Positions 8,587-17,370 of a stretch of 42,415 nt of DNA are shown piece by piece; the first letter of the stretch is position 1; each line of letters begins with the position of its first letter. The notes beneath the pieces are model-generated. The model did no database searches. It saw only the letters and a list, made by a program, of their open reading frames with translations, and was not told the DNA's origin. Source of the DNA: Trichodesmium sp. MAG_R02. GTDB taxonomy: Bacteria > Cyanobacteriota > Cyanobacteriia > Cyanobacteriales > Microcoleaceae. Where the stretch lies: assembly GCA_023356605.1 (NCBI GenBank), contig JAKQYE010000019.1, forward strand, positions 1 to 42,415, read 5' to 3'. The position numbers and the translations under genes were made by a program.

Positions 8587-10524
8587 TTAAGAATTAGGAG
8601 GAACTTGATTTCTCGAAGGCTCAGGTATCATGGGACTCTGCCAAGGTTCAGAAGGATTGCCAGGAGTTGAGCGAAAATTTTCCCAATTCCGCCATACTGA
8701 TATAATTGCCCCTACCAACAATATTAATAACAAACTAATCATAAACATCCAGGGTTTTAACCATAAAAAATCTTGGACAGGTTTCAATTCGGCCTTAGAT
8801 TCAGGTTCCAATACTTCTTCATCATTACTATAAAGAAGTTCTTTAGAAGCCTCAGACAATTCTGTTATTACAGCTTCCCTCACTGGGGTTGTTACTGTCG
8901 GAATATTGAATAAAATTAACTTCTCCAAAGAAATACGATAGTGGACAAGTACTACCGAAGTATTATCATGACCATTTTTTTGATTTGCCAACTCAATTAG
9001 AGACTCTACTCCCTGCTTCAAAGAAATTTCACCCCGGAAAATTTTGGGAGTATATTCAGCCCAAGAATTCTCAACCCAATTATTATCACTCAGACCATCT
9101 GAACATAAAAGTAATAAACCCTCTTCTTCAATCAAAAACCTTTGAATAGTGGGACGAATAAATTCCCCATTCTTTGTACCTAGAGCCTGAGTTAGAGCAC
9201 CACTATCACGACGTTCTAAAGCCTGCCAATGCAGACAATGACCCAGACGCACCTCTCTTGTGGCCACATTATCATCCACCGTTAACAACTGACAAGTATT
9301 TCTACTTAGCCAATAAGCACGACTATCTCCCACATTGACTATATATAACTCATGGGCATTATTTGGATTTGATTCTGGAGAAGGTTTTACCTGTTGAGGT
9401 AACTGTAATGCCATGACTAGTGTGGTACCCATGCGCTGTCGGGACTCTCTTCCTTGTTCATCATTCTTTGTGGCAATCATATTATTGACTACCCGAATAA
9501 TTTCTTCTAGTTGTTTATTTACTAAATCTGGGGATGTTAACTCCTGTTGTTGCTCTACTTCTCTCAATAGATTTTGAACTAATTTTTTAATAGATTGTAC
9601 TGTAAGTTGACTAGCTACTTCTCCGCCATCATGGCCACCCACTCCATCGCAAATCATGGCTAAATAGGGTACTAGTTGATTACTGTCTAAATCTTGTTGT
9701 GTAGGATAACAATAATCTTCATTATGCAGACGTACAGGCCCTGTATCCGTCGCCCCCATTATCTGGTAATTTAATGGTAATTTGGCTGCCTGCTCTAATA
9801 GTAGTTGGTTTAATTTCCCAGCGATCGCCTCACGAGAATCCCCAATATCACTAATCATCTGACAAATCTCTGTCAATGGTTGTTGAATATCAGGATGAGC
9901 AGTAGGAATTAAATTTGACCAAAAAATCTTAAAATCCCTAAGTTTAGTTTTCCGGTTTTCTACATCCAGCTCTAACAGTCGTAACCGCCAATCTTCTACC
10001 CGTAAATTATTGGTCAATAAACTAAAAGCTACACGCTCTTCTGATAGAGGTTTCCATAATTGCATCATTTGCCACAACCAATAGACCTGACGTAAAGGAG
10101 TTGCTGTGGGCCAAGCTTCCACAAGACAAGGAAACAACTTACCTTGAGAGTCTAAAGGCACGTTATCTAACAATAAAATATCTGTAGGATAAGTTTCTTC
10201 TCCATACTGATAAAACCCATATACTTCAGGGGTATGGAGTCTCTGGGGATATAAGTGTAGATAAGGCATAATGTAATCTGGTAATTCCTCATACATAAAT
10301 GGAGGTTTACCAGGCTTGGTATCTAGCCAAACTTGTGAATCTACAACATAGTAGCGATCGCCTAATAAGTCCCCTACAGAAATCTCAACTTCTGGAGCAA
10401 CTGCCCATAAATAGCGATAGATTAAGTGAGTTTGGCAAGCTTCACACTTTTGCTGACCCCAGGAGTTAGAAGGATCGGAACAATTAGTATTTGGACAATA
10501 AATTATTGGCGTAGAATTAATCAT
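8587..10524 (-). CDS. PP2C-type Ser/Thr phosphatase with Cys4 N-terminus and C-terminal membrane anchor
   Basis: 645 residues in three parts. (1) Residues 1-40 carry four cysteines (C10, C15, C27, C30) spaced like a zinc ribbon. (2) About 45-250 is a helical or kinase-like linker of unknown role. (3) About 255-530 is the PP2C catalytic domain with RLHNED (265-270), DGVGGHDGG (293-301), GTT (366-368), VGDSRAY (398-404), SDGLSD (475-480) and GHDNTS (518-523). The metal-binding aspartates are all in place, so it should be active. One membrane segment lies at about 592-611, followed by a short proline-rich tail. Cyanobacteria pair such phosphatases with Hanks-type kinases, but none is adjacent. 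The ATG at 10524 lacks a clear ribosome site. Confidence 0.88.
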   Translation of the reverse strand: MINSTPIIYCPNTNCSDPSNSWGQQKCEACQTHLIYRYLWAVAPEVEISVGDLLGDRYYVVDSQVWLDTKPGKPPFMYEELPDYIMPYLHLYPQRLHTPEVYGFYQYGEETYPTDILLLDNVPLDSQGKLFPCLVEAWPTATPLRQVYWLWQMMQLWKPLSEERVAFSLLTNNLRVEDWRLRLLELDVENRKTKLRDFKIFWSNLIPTAHPDIQQPLTEICQMISDIGDSREAIAGKLNQLLLEQAAKLPLNYQIMGATDTGPVRLHNEDYCYPTQQDLDSNQLVPYLAMICDGVGGHDGGEVASQLTVQSIKKLVQNLLREVEQQQELTSPDLVNKQLEEIIRVVNNMIATKNDEQGRESRQRMGTTLVMALQLPQQVKPSPESNPNNAHELYIVNVGDSRAYWLSRNTCQLLTVDDNVATREVRLGHCLHWQALERRDSGALTQALGTKNGEFIRPTIQRFLIEEEGLLLLCSDGLSDNNWVENSWAEYTPKIFRGEISLKQGVESLIELANQKNGHDNTSVVLVHYRISLEKLILFNIPTVTTPVREAVITELSEASKELLYSNDEEVLEPESKAELKPVQDFLWLKPWMFMISLLLILLVGAIISVWRNWENFRSTPGNPSEPWQSPMIPEPSRNQVPPNS

Positions 10525-11314
10525 AGTTAAGAATTAAGTCAAAAGTCATTTCAGTTACTAGTTATCAATTATCAGTACCTCTGAGTGAAGCCAGAGCCTT
10601 AAAATACTGAATCGAGTATTTTTTTCATTTCCTTAAAAGGGGAGCCTTGAGACTTTATTTTTTGGTCAAAAGTTAAAAGTCATACAATTTACTTTTTATC
10701 AAGTCAAAAGTTCTACTATTTAAGAATTAATCTGATAATTTTTGTAAGGAATTGTTTTTTTGATTTTAATAAATAAACTAGGAGTTTTTCAGAGGACTTT
10801 CTCAGAGTCAAAGGGCAAAGATATATTAAGATAGAAGCTACCTTAATAAATTGCACCAAAAAATTGGGTTTGAAGCCTTCCCATTGTAGAGAGAATTTTA
10901 TTTGGTTCTGGCTTGATAAATATCTTATTATATCACCTTGTAGCAATTATATTTTTACTCTGTCTAAAGTCTTACCGCTTTTTGGGATGAGGGTTTTGAG
11001 GTAATGGGCAATTGGCAAGAGTTTTGGAGTTGATTTCTAGTTTTTGAGTTTTCAGAACCTATTTGGAATTGTCATATTAGCAATGCTTTGATATTCTTTA
11101 TACCGAAAATTGCTTTAAGCTCAGTATTAGCAGGGGAAATACCCCCAAGGAGCTAAAAATAGTTGAAACCTAGATATATAAATAGAACGGTTAATTTCAG
11201 GTAAAAAGACTACAAATTATCGAGAGTAATATTTGATTTTGGTTGGAGAAAAATACGGCCGTGAATTGAGAGTAATTAGCTGTTGGGAAAAAATATCTTA
11301 GCTATATTCACAGT

Positions 11315-11645
11315 TACTAAATCTATAGAAAAAATGTTCCTTGACCTGACCTAATTTTAATTAAGGGTCACCATTACTGGGTGAACTACAACACCCATTA
11401 TCCCATTGCTAAAAGCGTTTGGGACTGCTTTTTGTAATATGTTTAAACTTCCATTAAATTCAGCATTGTATTTGAGACCATTTGAAGCTTTATAAAGTCT
11501 TTTAGTTTCCTCTGAGGCTAAATTAACTACTTCAATGTCTCTATAAGTTTAGAGTTAAGAGAACTTTCAAATAATTAAAGCCCACTCTACTTAATCTATC
11601 TTTATGTTCACAAACTATCAAGTCATAATCATGTTCCTGTAATAC
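11315..11645 (-). pseudogene. IS607-type relic: tnpA resolvase fused by deletion to the tnpB end
   Basis: On the minus strand the sequence first reads as a serine resolvase core, LQEHDYDLIVCEHKDRLSRV, followed by GFNYLKVLLT. Then, after a frame shift, IEVVNLASEET. It passes directly into the TnpB C-terminus, RLYKASNGLKYNAEFNGSLN and then KAVPNAFSNGIMGVVVHPVMV. The approximately 1.2 kb that normally separates these points is missing, so an internal deletion joined the two genes. The left (3') border AGTTACTAAATCTATAGAAA is shared with the relics at 23626 and 40246. Nothing functional is expected. Confidence 0.8.
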
Positions 11646-11755
11646 CGTGAATTTCATGGAGAAAAACCCAACTTTTAAATTATAGAATGGGGATGTTTGA
11701 ATTGTAGAACAAAACACGACTGTTATTAAAAGGCAGCTATTAAAAATATATTAGT

Positions 11756-11850
11756 TATAGTTCTTTTAATTTAGATTTATACAAGTATTTCTTGCTATAA
11801 CTCGCGTTTGGTGCATAAAAAGTTTTCCATCTCTTTTTGAAATGACTATA
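11756..11850 (+). repeat. 95-bp IS630-related miniature element
   Basis: TATAGTTCTTTTAATTTAGA on the left, TTTTTGAAATGACTATA on the right. Its right TATA is simultaneously the left end of the next element. Confidence 0.85.
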
Positions 11851-11984
11851 GCAGTCTGCCCATAGGTTGCGGCAAATCAAAAAGTAGATAAAAAAGTTGA
11901 AACTCTTACCTGTTGCCTGTTGCCTGTTGCTTGTTGCCTAAAAAGCAGTAATATTTTTGCTACAAATAAAATAGTATTGCTATA
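11847..11984 (+). repeat. Approximately 138-bp element with TATAGCAGTC ends
   Basis: Begins TATAGCAGTCTGCCCATAGG and ends AGTATTGCTATA. It shares the interior words AAAAAGCAGTAATATTTTTG and CTCTTACCTGTTGCC with copies at 18538-18678 and 41020-41252. Ends are roughly inverted (TATAGCARTC). Confidence 0.75.
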
Positions 11985-12432
11985 TACTTCCTAGGTATGC
12001 CTCCTCTGGATAAAATTCCCTTTTCCTATTGCGAAGTGAAACCGAGACACTGATCGGATGTTGAGGGAAGTTGAGCCCCCTTTTCAAAGGATAGATAGGG
12101 CTTGCTGATTAATTTTCAAAGCTTTGGCAGATAAAGGCTTCAGACTTATTTTGGTCTTAAAAAGTACTAGAAAATCGGTGGTTCAACCTCAAAAAGTGAG
12201 GATTTCAGGCTGACCGTGACAGAAAAGTACAGGGACAATTCTTACCACTACCTCCTCTGTAATTTCCATTTCTCGTGACTTGTGACTTCCCTATTTACTT
12301 CTCCTTACTCCTTCGGTGAATAGACTTTTTCAGCAGACCCTAGATACAGCTATGAACCCACCAAGGAGCTAAAGCTCGAAGGAATCTCCGTCCGTTGTGC
12401 CTATCAGGGGATATTATTTCAGTTATCAGTAA

Positions 12433-12544
12433 CTATTGGGGTGTTAAGCTTAAAATAGGGTAATAGGAAAATGGCAAAATCAATAGCTTATATTGTTTTT
12501 GTCCAAAACACTGATACAAAATCTAAGGCTTGACACTCTACTAT
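12433..12544 (-). repeat. 110-bp inverted-repeat miniature element, copy 3
   Basis: Reverse orientation relative to the pair at 1386-1603. It contains AAGCTTAAAATAGGGTAATA and CTAAGGCTTGACACTCTACT. A further partial match to the end follows at 12552-12572. Confidence 0.7.
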
Positions 12545-12712
12545 AGATCAAACCCAAGGCTTGACATACTGTATCCAATATTTTTTATCCCCTTTTAGGG
12601 GGAGACTATTAACCTGATTTTTTCGTCTTGTAACCTTAAAAAAAATGATCCTACAGGTTTGCTGAATACTAAGGTCTGACAACCTCTTTAACCTTACTGC
12701 TCCTATTTATCC

Positions 12713-13177
12713 ATGCTATTAAATTCCACGATATTTTGGTTATTAGCCGGGGCAATTCTTTGTTTTTTAGAATTATTTGTACCTACGGCCTTTGCTGAGT
12801 TTATGATGGGACTAAGTGCCTTTCTTGTGGCACTTATGTCCCTCTTTATTCCTAGTGTGAATCTACAGGTGGCCTTGTGGATGATCTTTTCTGTAGCTTC
12901 TACTTTCGCTTTCCGTCGTCTGTTGCCCCGCCGTACAGTAACTACTATTGCTGATGCTAAGGAAGCAGAAACTTTAACAGAAATACTACCAGGTCAACCT
13001 GGTAGGGTACTTTATGAAGGTAATTCTTGGCGAGCTAAATGTGACGATCTTGATTGTATGATCGCTGCTCAAGAAAAAGTTATTGTTGTTAGACGAGAAG
13101 GTAATACTTTATTTGTATTGCCAGAAGATTTATTAAATTATTCAGTTTATCTCCCTAACCAAAATCAATTGAAATAA
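12713..13177 (+). CDS. NfeD family membrane protein
   Basis: 154 residues. Three hydrophobic spans (about 6-26, 28-48 and 50-67) are followed by a soluble beta-barrel (OB-like) domain at about 80-145 containing GQPGRVLYEGNSWRAKCDD and EKVIVVRREGNTLFVLPE. This is the short NfeD form (NfeD1b), without the ClpP-class protease. Such proteins are encoded next to SPFH/paraslipin proteins and are thought to help assemble membrane microdomains. Here the SPFH partner starts 30 bases downstream, so the two almost certainly form an operon. The start ATG at 12713 immediately precedes the first span. Confidence 0.88.
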   Translation: MLLNSTIFWLLAGAILCFLELFVPTAFAEFMMGLSAFLVALMSLFIPSVNLQVALWMIFSVASTFAFRRLLPRRTVTTIADAKEAETLTEILPGQPGRVLYEGNSWRAKCDDLDCMIAAQEKVIVVRREGNTLFVLPEDLLNYSVYLPNQNQLK

Positions 13178-13207
13178 CAACTAACTCAGATAATTAGGAG
13201 ATGAAAA

Positions 13208-14173
13208 ATGGAACAGTTTTTTTTACTCGTATTTTTAGTTTTAGGCGGTTCTAGTCTAGCCGGAAGTGTCAAAGTTATTAATCAAGGCAACGAAGCTTTG
13301 GTTGAAACTTTAGGCAGATATAATGGCAGAAAATTAGATGCCGGTTTGAAATTTATTATCCCATTTTTGGATAAAATTTCTTATAAAGAAACTATTCGGG
13401 AAAAAGTATTAGATATTAAACCCCAACCATGTATTACTAGAGATAACGTAGCAATTAGTGTAGATGCTGTAGTTTATTGGCGAATTATGGATCTCGAGAA
13501 AGCTTTCTACAAAGTAGAAAATCTCCAATCTGCAATGACTAATCTAGTTTTAACTCAAATTCGGGCAGAAATGGGTCAATTAGAATTAGACCAAACTTTT
13601 ACAGCCCGCACAGAAATTAATGAGGTATTACTTAGAGAATTAGATATTGCTACTGACCCTTGGGGAGTAAAAGTAACTAGGGTAGAATTACGAGATATTA
13701 GTCCCTCAAAAGCAGTACAAGATTCTATGGAATTACAAATGACTGCAGAACGGCAAAAACGGGCTGCAATTTTAACTTCAGAAGGGGAAAGAGATTCTGC
13801 TATTAACTCTGCCAGAGGTAGAGCAGAATCACAAGTTCTTGATGCTCAAGCACGTCAAAAAGCAACTGTTTTAGAAGCAGAAGCACAACAAAGAGCAATT
13901 GTCTTGAAGGCTCAAGCCGAACGTCAATCTCAAGTATTGAAAGCTCAAGCAACTGCTGAAGCATTAGAAATTATTACTAAAACTCTCGGTGAAGACCCCA
14001 ATGCCAAAGAGGCACTCCAATTTTTATTAGCTCAAAATTATCTGGATATGGGTCAAAAAATTGGTAGTAGTGAAAGTAGTAAAGTTATGTTTATGGATCC
14101 CCGGAATATTCCAGCGACTTTAGAAGGTATACGTTCTATTGTGAAAGACAACAACAATTCAGTTAGCAGTTAG
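13208..14173 (+). CDS. SPFH/band-7 protein (paraslipin, stomatin-like)
   Basis: 321 residues with a ribosome site TTAGGAGATGAAAA before the ATG. A short hydrophobic N-terminus (1-19) anchors it to the membrane. The SPFH domain (about 20-180) shows [35 protein letters not shown] and [15 protein letters not shown]. Residues 180-250 are an Ala/Gln/Glu-rich coiled coil with repeating QAxAxR units ([20 protein letters not shown]) that drives oligomerisation. The C-terminus ends with a segment rich in Ser and Asn. Family members form large ring assemblies in membranes and associate with NfeD proteins and proteases. The order NfeD then SPFH is the classical arrangement. Confidence 0.93.
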   Translation: MEQFFLLVFLVLGGSSLAGSVKVINQGNEALVETLGRYNGRKLDAGLKFIIPFLDKISYKETIREKVLDIKPQPCITRDNVAISVDAVVYWRIMDLEKAFYKVENLQSAMTNLVLTQIRAEMGQLELDQTFTARTEINEVLLRELDIATDPWGVKVTRVELRDISPSKAVQDSMELQMTAERQKRAAILTSEGERDSAINSARGRAESQVLDAQARQKATVLEAEAQQRAIVLKAQAERQSQVLKAQATAEALEIITKTLGEDPNAKEALQFLLAQNYLDMGQKIGSSESSKVMFMDPRNIPATLEGIRSIVKDNNNSVSS

Positions 14174-14184
14174 TAGAAGATAGT

Positions 14185-14580
14185 TTACGAAATATCTTCA
14201 CCGAAGGCACAAGCATCACAAAGTCCAAAAGATTCCAAAGTGTGGTAGAAAATTTTAAATTTGTGGAAGTGATCCAATTTGTTCTCAAGATCATGGATAG
14301 GAAATTTCTTAATAGGTATGGAAGTCCCGCACTTAACACAATTTAGATAATGTTGGTCTTGCCGTAGATAACTATAAACAGATTCACCACTGGCCAAAAT
14401 CCGGACAATTACTACACCTTCTTGCTTGAGAGCATCCAAAGAACGATATACTGTTGATAGTCCCAGAGGTTTGTCACATCTGCGTAGTTTTGAATAGATA
14501 TCCTGAGCAGATAGCGATCGCTTCTGGGTTTTCAATACTTTCAAAATACGCTCTTGAGATTTAGTACGATTGGTTTTCAT
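14185..14580 (-). CDS. zur: Fur-family regulator of the Zur (FurB) type
   Basis: 131 residues from ATG 14580; in-frame starts also exist at 14589 and, much less likely, 14646. The winged-helix DNA-binding part includes RSLSAQDIYSKLR and GLSTVYRSLDALKQEG. The metal-binding part includes ESVYSYLRQDQHYLNCVKCG, the HDLENKLDHFHKFKIFYHTL histidine region and LCDACAF. Both CxxC motifs of the structural zinc site are intact. The pattern, especially CGTSIPIKKFPIHDLE and the HTLESFGLC ending, fits cyanobacterial Zur rather than FurA or PerR. With zinc it represses zinc uptake and related genes. It is divergent from purS. The start is uncertain because no clear ribosome site is seen. Confidence 0.82.
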   Translation of the reverse strand: MKTNRTKSQERILKVLKTQKRSLSAQDIYSKLRRCDKPLGLSTVYRSLDALKQEGVVIVRILASGESVYSYLRQDQHYLNCVKCGTSIPIKKFPIHDLENKLDHFHKFKIFYHTLESFGLCDACAFGEDIS

Positions 14581-14609
14581 GGCAAACATAGTTGATTTGG
14601 GTATGACTT

Positions 14610-14626
14610 CAGAGATAATATCTGAG
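14610..14626. promoter_or_regulatory. Candidate operator between zur and purS
   Basis: AGATAATATCT is a palindromic core of a 17-bp AT-rich stretch in the short gap between the two divergent genes. AT-rich palindromes are what Fur-family regulators bind, so autoregulation by Zur is conceivable. The match to a Zur box is weak. Confidence 0.25.
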
Positions 14627-14659
14627 TAGTTCAATGAAAAATTCAAGTTTTATACTAAA

Positions 14660-14956
14660 GTGATAAAAAAATATCAGGCATATATTTATGTTACTCTAAG
14701 ACCATCCGTTTTGGACCCTGCCGGTACCGCAATTCAATCTGGGTTGGCACAGATGGGACATGAAAATTTGGAACAAATTAGAATTGGTAAATATATTGAA
14801 TTGAAACTTAAGGCAATAAATGAGGTAACTGCTAGAGAACAAGTAGAATTAATCTGTGATCAATTATTGGCCAATCCTGTCATTGAAAATTATCGGTTTG
14901 AATTAGATGAAGTCATACCATTTCAGGAAAGTCAAAACTTAAAACTCAAAGGTTAA
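14660..14956 (+). CDS. purS: Phosphoribosylformylglycinamidine synthase subunit PurS
   Basis: 98 residues starting at GTG 14660. The family pattern YQAYIYVTLRPSVLDPAGTA, GLAQMGHENLEQIRIGKYIE and NPVIENYRFELDE is complete. PurS is the small scaffold that lets PurQ (glutaminase) and PurL (synthetase, not in this window) form the three-part enzyme making FGAM in purine synthesis. It lies upstream of purQ with a 353-bp gap, which is larger than usual. Confidence 0.95.
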   Translation: MIKKYQAYIYVTLRPSVLDPAGTAIQSGLAQMGHENLEQIRIGKYIELKLKAINEVTAREQVELICDQLLANPVIENYRFELDEVIPFQESQNLKLKG

Positions 14957-15309
14957 AAATAAGTTTTTATCAGCATTTAAAATTTGAAAATTCAATTCTT
15001 AGCGATCGCTAAATTGGTGAAAATATTTTGGGTAGTCCAAGAAGAATTTAAATTAAATGTCCATAAATATGAGCAAATAATCCTTACTATTTGCACTTCT
15101 GTCATATTAGGAACAGGTACATTGATTTTTGGCACTCCTGCATAATAATGGTAAATAGGATAGCACGGCAGTAAAATTCTCCTGCTACTAGGTCTCTAAA
15201 AAAAATAATTATAATGTACTACCGCCGGAGGGGTACAAATTCTCGTAGAGCAGGGTTGGGAGGATATCAAACCTAGCAATCAACCAGTCAAAGTTAATTG
15301 AAAATTAAT
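14957..15309. other. 353-bp purS-purQ spacer
   Basis: Non-coding, with a HIP1 octamer at about 15003. It contains the inverted words AGCACGGCAGTAAAATTCTC and, further on, TACCGCCGGAGGGGTA. No known riboswitch pattern is recognised. The length may indicate that purQ has its own promoter. Confidence 0.4.
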
Positions 15310-15999
15310 ATGAAATTTGGTATCATTATGTTTCCTGGTTCCAATTGTAATCGGGATGTAGCTTGGGTAACTCAGGGGTTATTGGGTCAACCAACTCGTA
15401 TGGTTTGGCATCAAGAAGAGGATATTTCTGATGTGGATGTAATAGTTATCCCTGGAGGTTTCAGTTATGGGGACTATTTAAGATGTGGAGCGATCGCCCG
15501 TTTTTCAACTGTAATGAAAGCAACTATTGCCCACGCAGAAAAGGGGAAATTAGTTTTAGGGATCTGTAATGGTTTCCAGATCTTGACAGAAATAGGGCTA
15601 TTGCCTGGAGCCTTAGTACGAAATAAGAAATTAAATTTTATCTGTAATCAAATTCCTGTTAAAGTGGAAAATTCTGATACTCCTTGGACATCTGCTTACA
15701 AAACAGAAGAAATAATTCGTTTGCCAATAGCTCATGGAGAAGGTCGTTACTATGCTGATGTAAATACTTTGCAAGAGTTGGAGAATAATCGTCAAGTTTT
15801 ATTTCGTTATTGCACAGAAAATGGTACAATTAGCCCAGAAGGTAATCCCAATGGTTCCCTGAACAATATTGCTGGTATCTGTAACCGTCAAGGCAATGTA
15901 TTAGCAATGATGCCTCATCCGGAGAGAGCATCAGACATAATGTTAGGTAATACAGATGGCATGAGATTATTTAAAGGACTAACTACTCAAGTAAAATAA
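15310..15999 (+). CDS. purQ: Phosphoribosylformylglycinamidine synthase subunit PurQ
   Basis: 229 residues from ATG 15310 (a TTG four codons upstream is less likely because the family begins MKFGII.FPGSNCNRD). It is a class I glutamine amidotransferase: the nucleophile is Cys86 in LVLGICNGFQILTE, and the His/Glu of the triad are in MMPHPERASD near the C-terminus. IPGGFSYGDYLRCGAIAR carries the oxyanion-strand residues. It supplies ammonia from glutamine to PurL in the FGAM synthase complex. Length and motifs are normal. Confidence 0.96.
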   Translation: MKFGIIMFPGSNCNRDVAWVTQGLLGQPTRMVWHQEEDISDVDVIVIPGGFSYGDYLRCGAIARFSTVMKATIAHAEKGKLVLGICNGFQILTEIGLLPGALVRNKKLNFICNQIPVKVENSDTPWTSAYKTEEIIRLPIAHGEGRYYADVNTLQELENNRQVLFRYCTENGTISPEGNPNGSLNNIAGICNRQGNVLAMMPHPERASDIMLGNTDGMRLFKGLTTQVK

Positions 16000-16082
16000 T
16001 TGGAAGCTTTGGTGATTTTGGCTATGATTGTAGGTTACAGCGCTACTTAATTGATCAACTACATCGCCATAACCAAAACCTT

Positions 16083-16111
16083 GTAGGGAGGTGACATAAA
16101 GGCGTCCCTAC
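16083..16111. terminator. Hairpin downstream of purQ
   Basis: GTAGGGA and TCCCTAC pair around a 15-base loop. There is no T run, so it could equally be a short palindromic repeat of the kind common in cyanobacteria. Confidence 0.35.
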
Positions 16112-16431
16112 TTAGGAAACAAAATATTAATATTTTACAACACTAGCCTTGTTAATAATCAAAAATTTGTATCAACTCTCCATGCCCATTTGAGTTCTTA
16201 AATGAAAGTTGGCATCAAGGTAACCATAACTGGGGAGAGCTACACTACAAAAGTTTTCTTTTCTGGATCTCGAATCTATAGAAAAACATGAGACCTACGT
16301 GGGTAGACCAGTCTTACCCAGTTTGTTCAAGTCATCCCAAGGTATCGGATATAATCCAGATATGAATGGGGTAGTGGTGTACAAGTAGTGATTTTTGCAG
16401 TTAGACTCCTGACAGTAAAAGGGGTTTACTT

Positions 16432-16500
16432 ATGAATATCACTACATCTACAGGACTACCTGAATGGTTCATTGAACATTTCTCCCAAAGTAGCTGGTAA
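16432..16500 (+). pseudogene. Very short open frame, probably the 5' remnant of a gene
   Basis: ATG 16432 follows AAAAGGGG at good spacing and encodes 22 residues including GLPEWFIEHFSQSSW before TAA. Its last codons run into a segment that is repeated at 33286-33402. The likeliest reading is a gene whose body was lost when the repeat arrived. A genuine mini-protein cannot be excluded. Confidence 0.25.
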
Positions 16501-16606
16501 CTCCGTCTTTGATGGAAAGCTGGTAAAGAGGCTTGTAGTTAGCCCTGTAAGTTTCCAGCTAGACATTGGTTGAGTATATTTGTGTACAAAATTAGTAACT
16601 ATAGGT
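16490..16606 (+). repeat. 117-bp dispersed repeat, copy 1
   Basis: Matches the reverse complement of 33286-33402. One frame reads VAGNSVFDGKLVKRLVVSPV here and VVGNSVFDGKLVESLIVSPI in the other copy, and both end near TKLVTI. Differences preserve the amino-acid pattern, so it probably comes from a coding sequence that I cannot identify. Confidence 0.6.
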
Positions 16607-16630
16607 ACTTACCTTATGATCAAATATGTT

Positions 16631-16734
16631 CAGGACTTACGCAAATAAACCCGGTTAAGACAGTAAATCATTGTTTTTAACACATAAATATCTACGAGAA
16701 ACCGGGTTTGCGGAGTTTGCCTGCGTAAGTCCTG
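16631..16734 (+). repeat. 104-bp element with CAGGACTTACGCA ends
   Basis: Ends CAGGACTTACGCAAA and CTGCGTAAGTCCTG. The interior AACCCGGTTAAGACAGTAAA is shared, inverted, with 1786-1888. A further lone right end (ACGTAAGTCCTG) follows at 16791-16802. Confidence 0.75.
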
Positions 16735-16842
16735 ATATAGTGCATTTTTGACAATAAATTCAGATATTTACACTACAAGTAGTGCCTTTACGTAAGTCCT
16801 GATGTTCTGTTTATTTCAGGACTTGTGTATAACCAATATATA

Positions 16843-17195
16843 TTGACATCCTCCACGGTCATTAGGCACCGGGAAACAACCGAGCCGTAGCTCCGATGCG
16901 GGTTGACGTTTTACAGGCTGTCGCTACTTTGGCAGTAGTCTTACACTTGCCGAGCAGTCGGTTTTTTGTCTGGTGTATGCCCACCCGCGACTAATATATT
17001 TATTCAGGACTTACGAAAAGGCACTAACTGTAGTGTAAATATCTAAGATAATTATCAAAAATACATTATATATAGCAGTACTGCGTAAGTCCTGTTTATT
17101 GTGAACTCAAAAGCAACAAGGACTTTTTGGCAGTGAAAAAAAAATCAACTAAAAAGTCGCCCGCTTATGGGCGAGGCTTTAAACCGAATTTTTCG
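16843..17195 (-). mobile_element. IS608-like (IS200/IS605) non-autonomous element with a nested insertion
   Basis: On the minus strand the element follows TTAC and ends with TCAA, the left and right cleavage tetranucleotides known for IS608. Near the left end lies a perfect hairpin TCGCCC/GGGCGA. The right end has GGAGCTACGGCTC and ACCGTGGAGGATGTCAA. There is no transposase or TnpB gene. A 90-bp element (17005-17094) with a TTTATT duplication sits inside; without it the length is about 256 bp, close to the 254-bp copy at 34679-34932. The conserved, structured right end resembles the 3' end of tnpB/guide-RNA genes in this family. Confidence 0.75.
17005..17094 (+). repeat. 90-bp miniature element nested in the IS608-like element
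   Basis: Ends CAGGACTTACG and CTGCGTAAGTCCTG. It is flanked by TTTATT on both sides (16999-17004 and 17095-17100). The other IS608-like copy has a single TTTATT at this point, which proves the boundaries. Confidence 0.92.
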
Positions 17196-17370
17196 GTAAA
17201 GTTTAACGGTGGTTAAACTTTACAGATGGTGTATAATTTCGGATGGGTAGGTAAGTCCTAAATTTTTAACTCAGAGATCAAGCTTGTATTTATATAAAAG
17301 GTGAACTAGGGTTTTCTACTGTTCCCGAGTTCAAAGGTTGTAGAAATAAGGAATATCATTTTTGACAAGA

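Larger units (their letters stand above)
10525..12712. other. 2.2-kb stretch of relics and repeats
   Basis: Contains a weak hairpin AAATACT/AGTATTT with a T run (about 10600-10624), no believable gene at 10530-11300, an internally deleted IS607 relic (11315-11645), a 95-bp IS630-type miniature element abutting a 138-bp element (11756-11984), and a 110-bp element (12433-12544) before nfeD. The 76-codon open frame at 10716-10946 looks spurious. Confidence 0.6.
16000..17370. other. 1.4-kb gene-poor stretch with several mobile elements
   Basis: Holds a hairpin after purQ (16083-16111), possible transposase crumbs at 16186-16270, a 22-codon open frame (16432-16500), a segment repeated at 33286-33402, a 104-bp element and an element end (16631-16802), and an IS608-like element with a nested 90-bp element (16843-17195). 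The remaining approximately 170 bases before the next gene show nothing. Confidence 0.6.

Noticed and set aside
10716-10946. 76-codon open frame upstream of the PP2C gene
   Set aside because: Lys/Leu-rich, no start signal, no recognisable family.
15155-15300. Riboswitch or structured leader before purQ
   Set aside because: Some inverted words are present, but no known purine or other riboswitch core could be recognised.
16186-16290. Another TnpB 3' end (GGTAACCATAACTGGGGAGAG, CTATAGAAAAAC)
   Set aside because: The two similar words are in the wrong order relative to the true IS607 borders, so I could not support a relic here.
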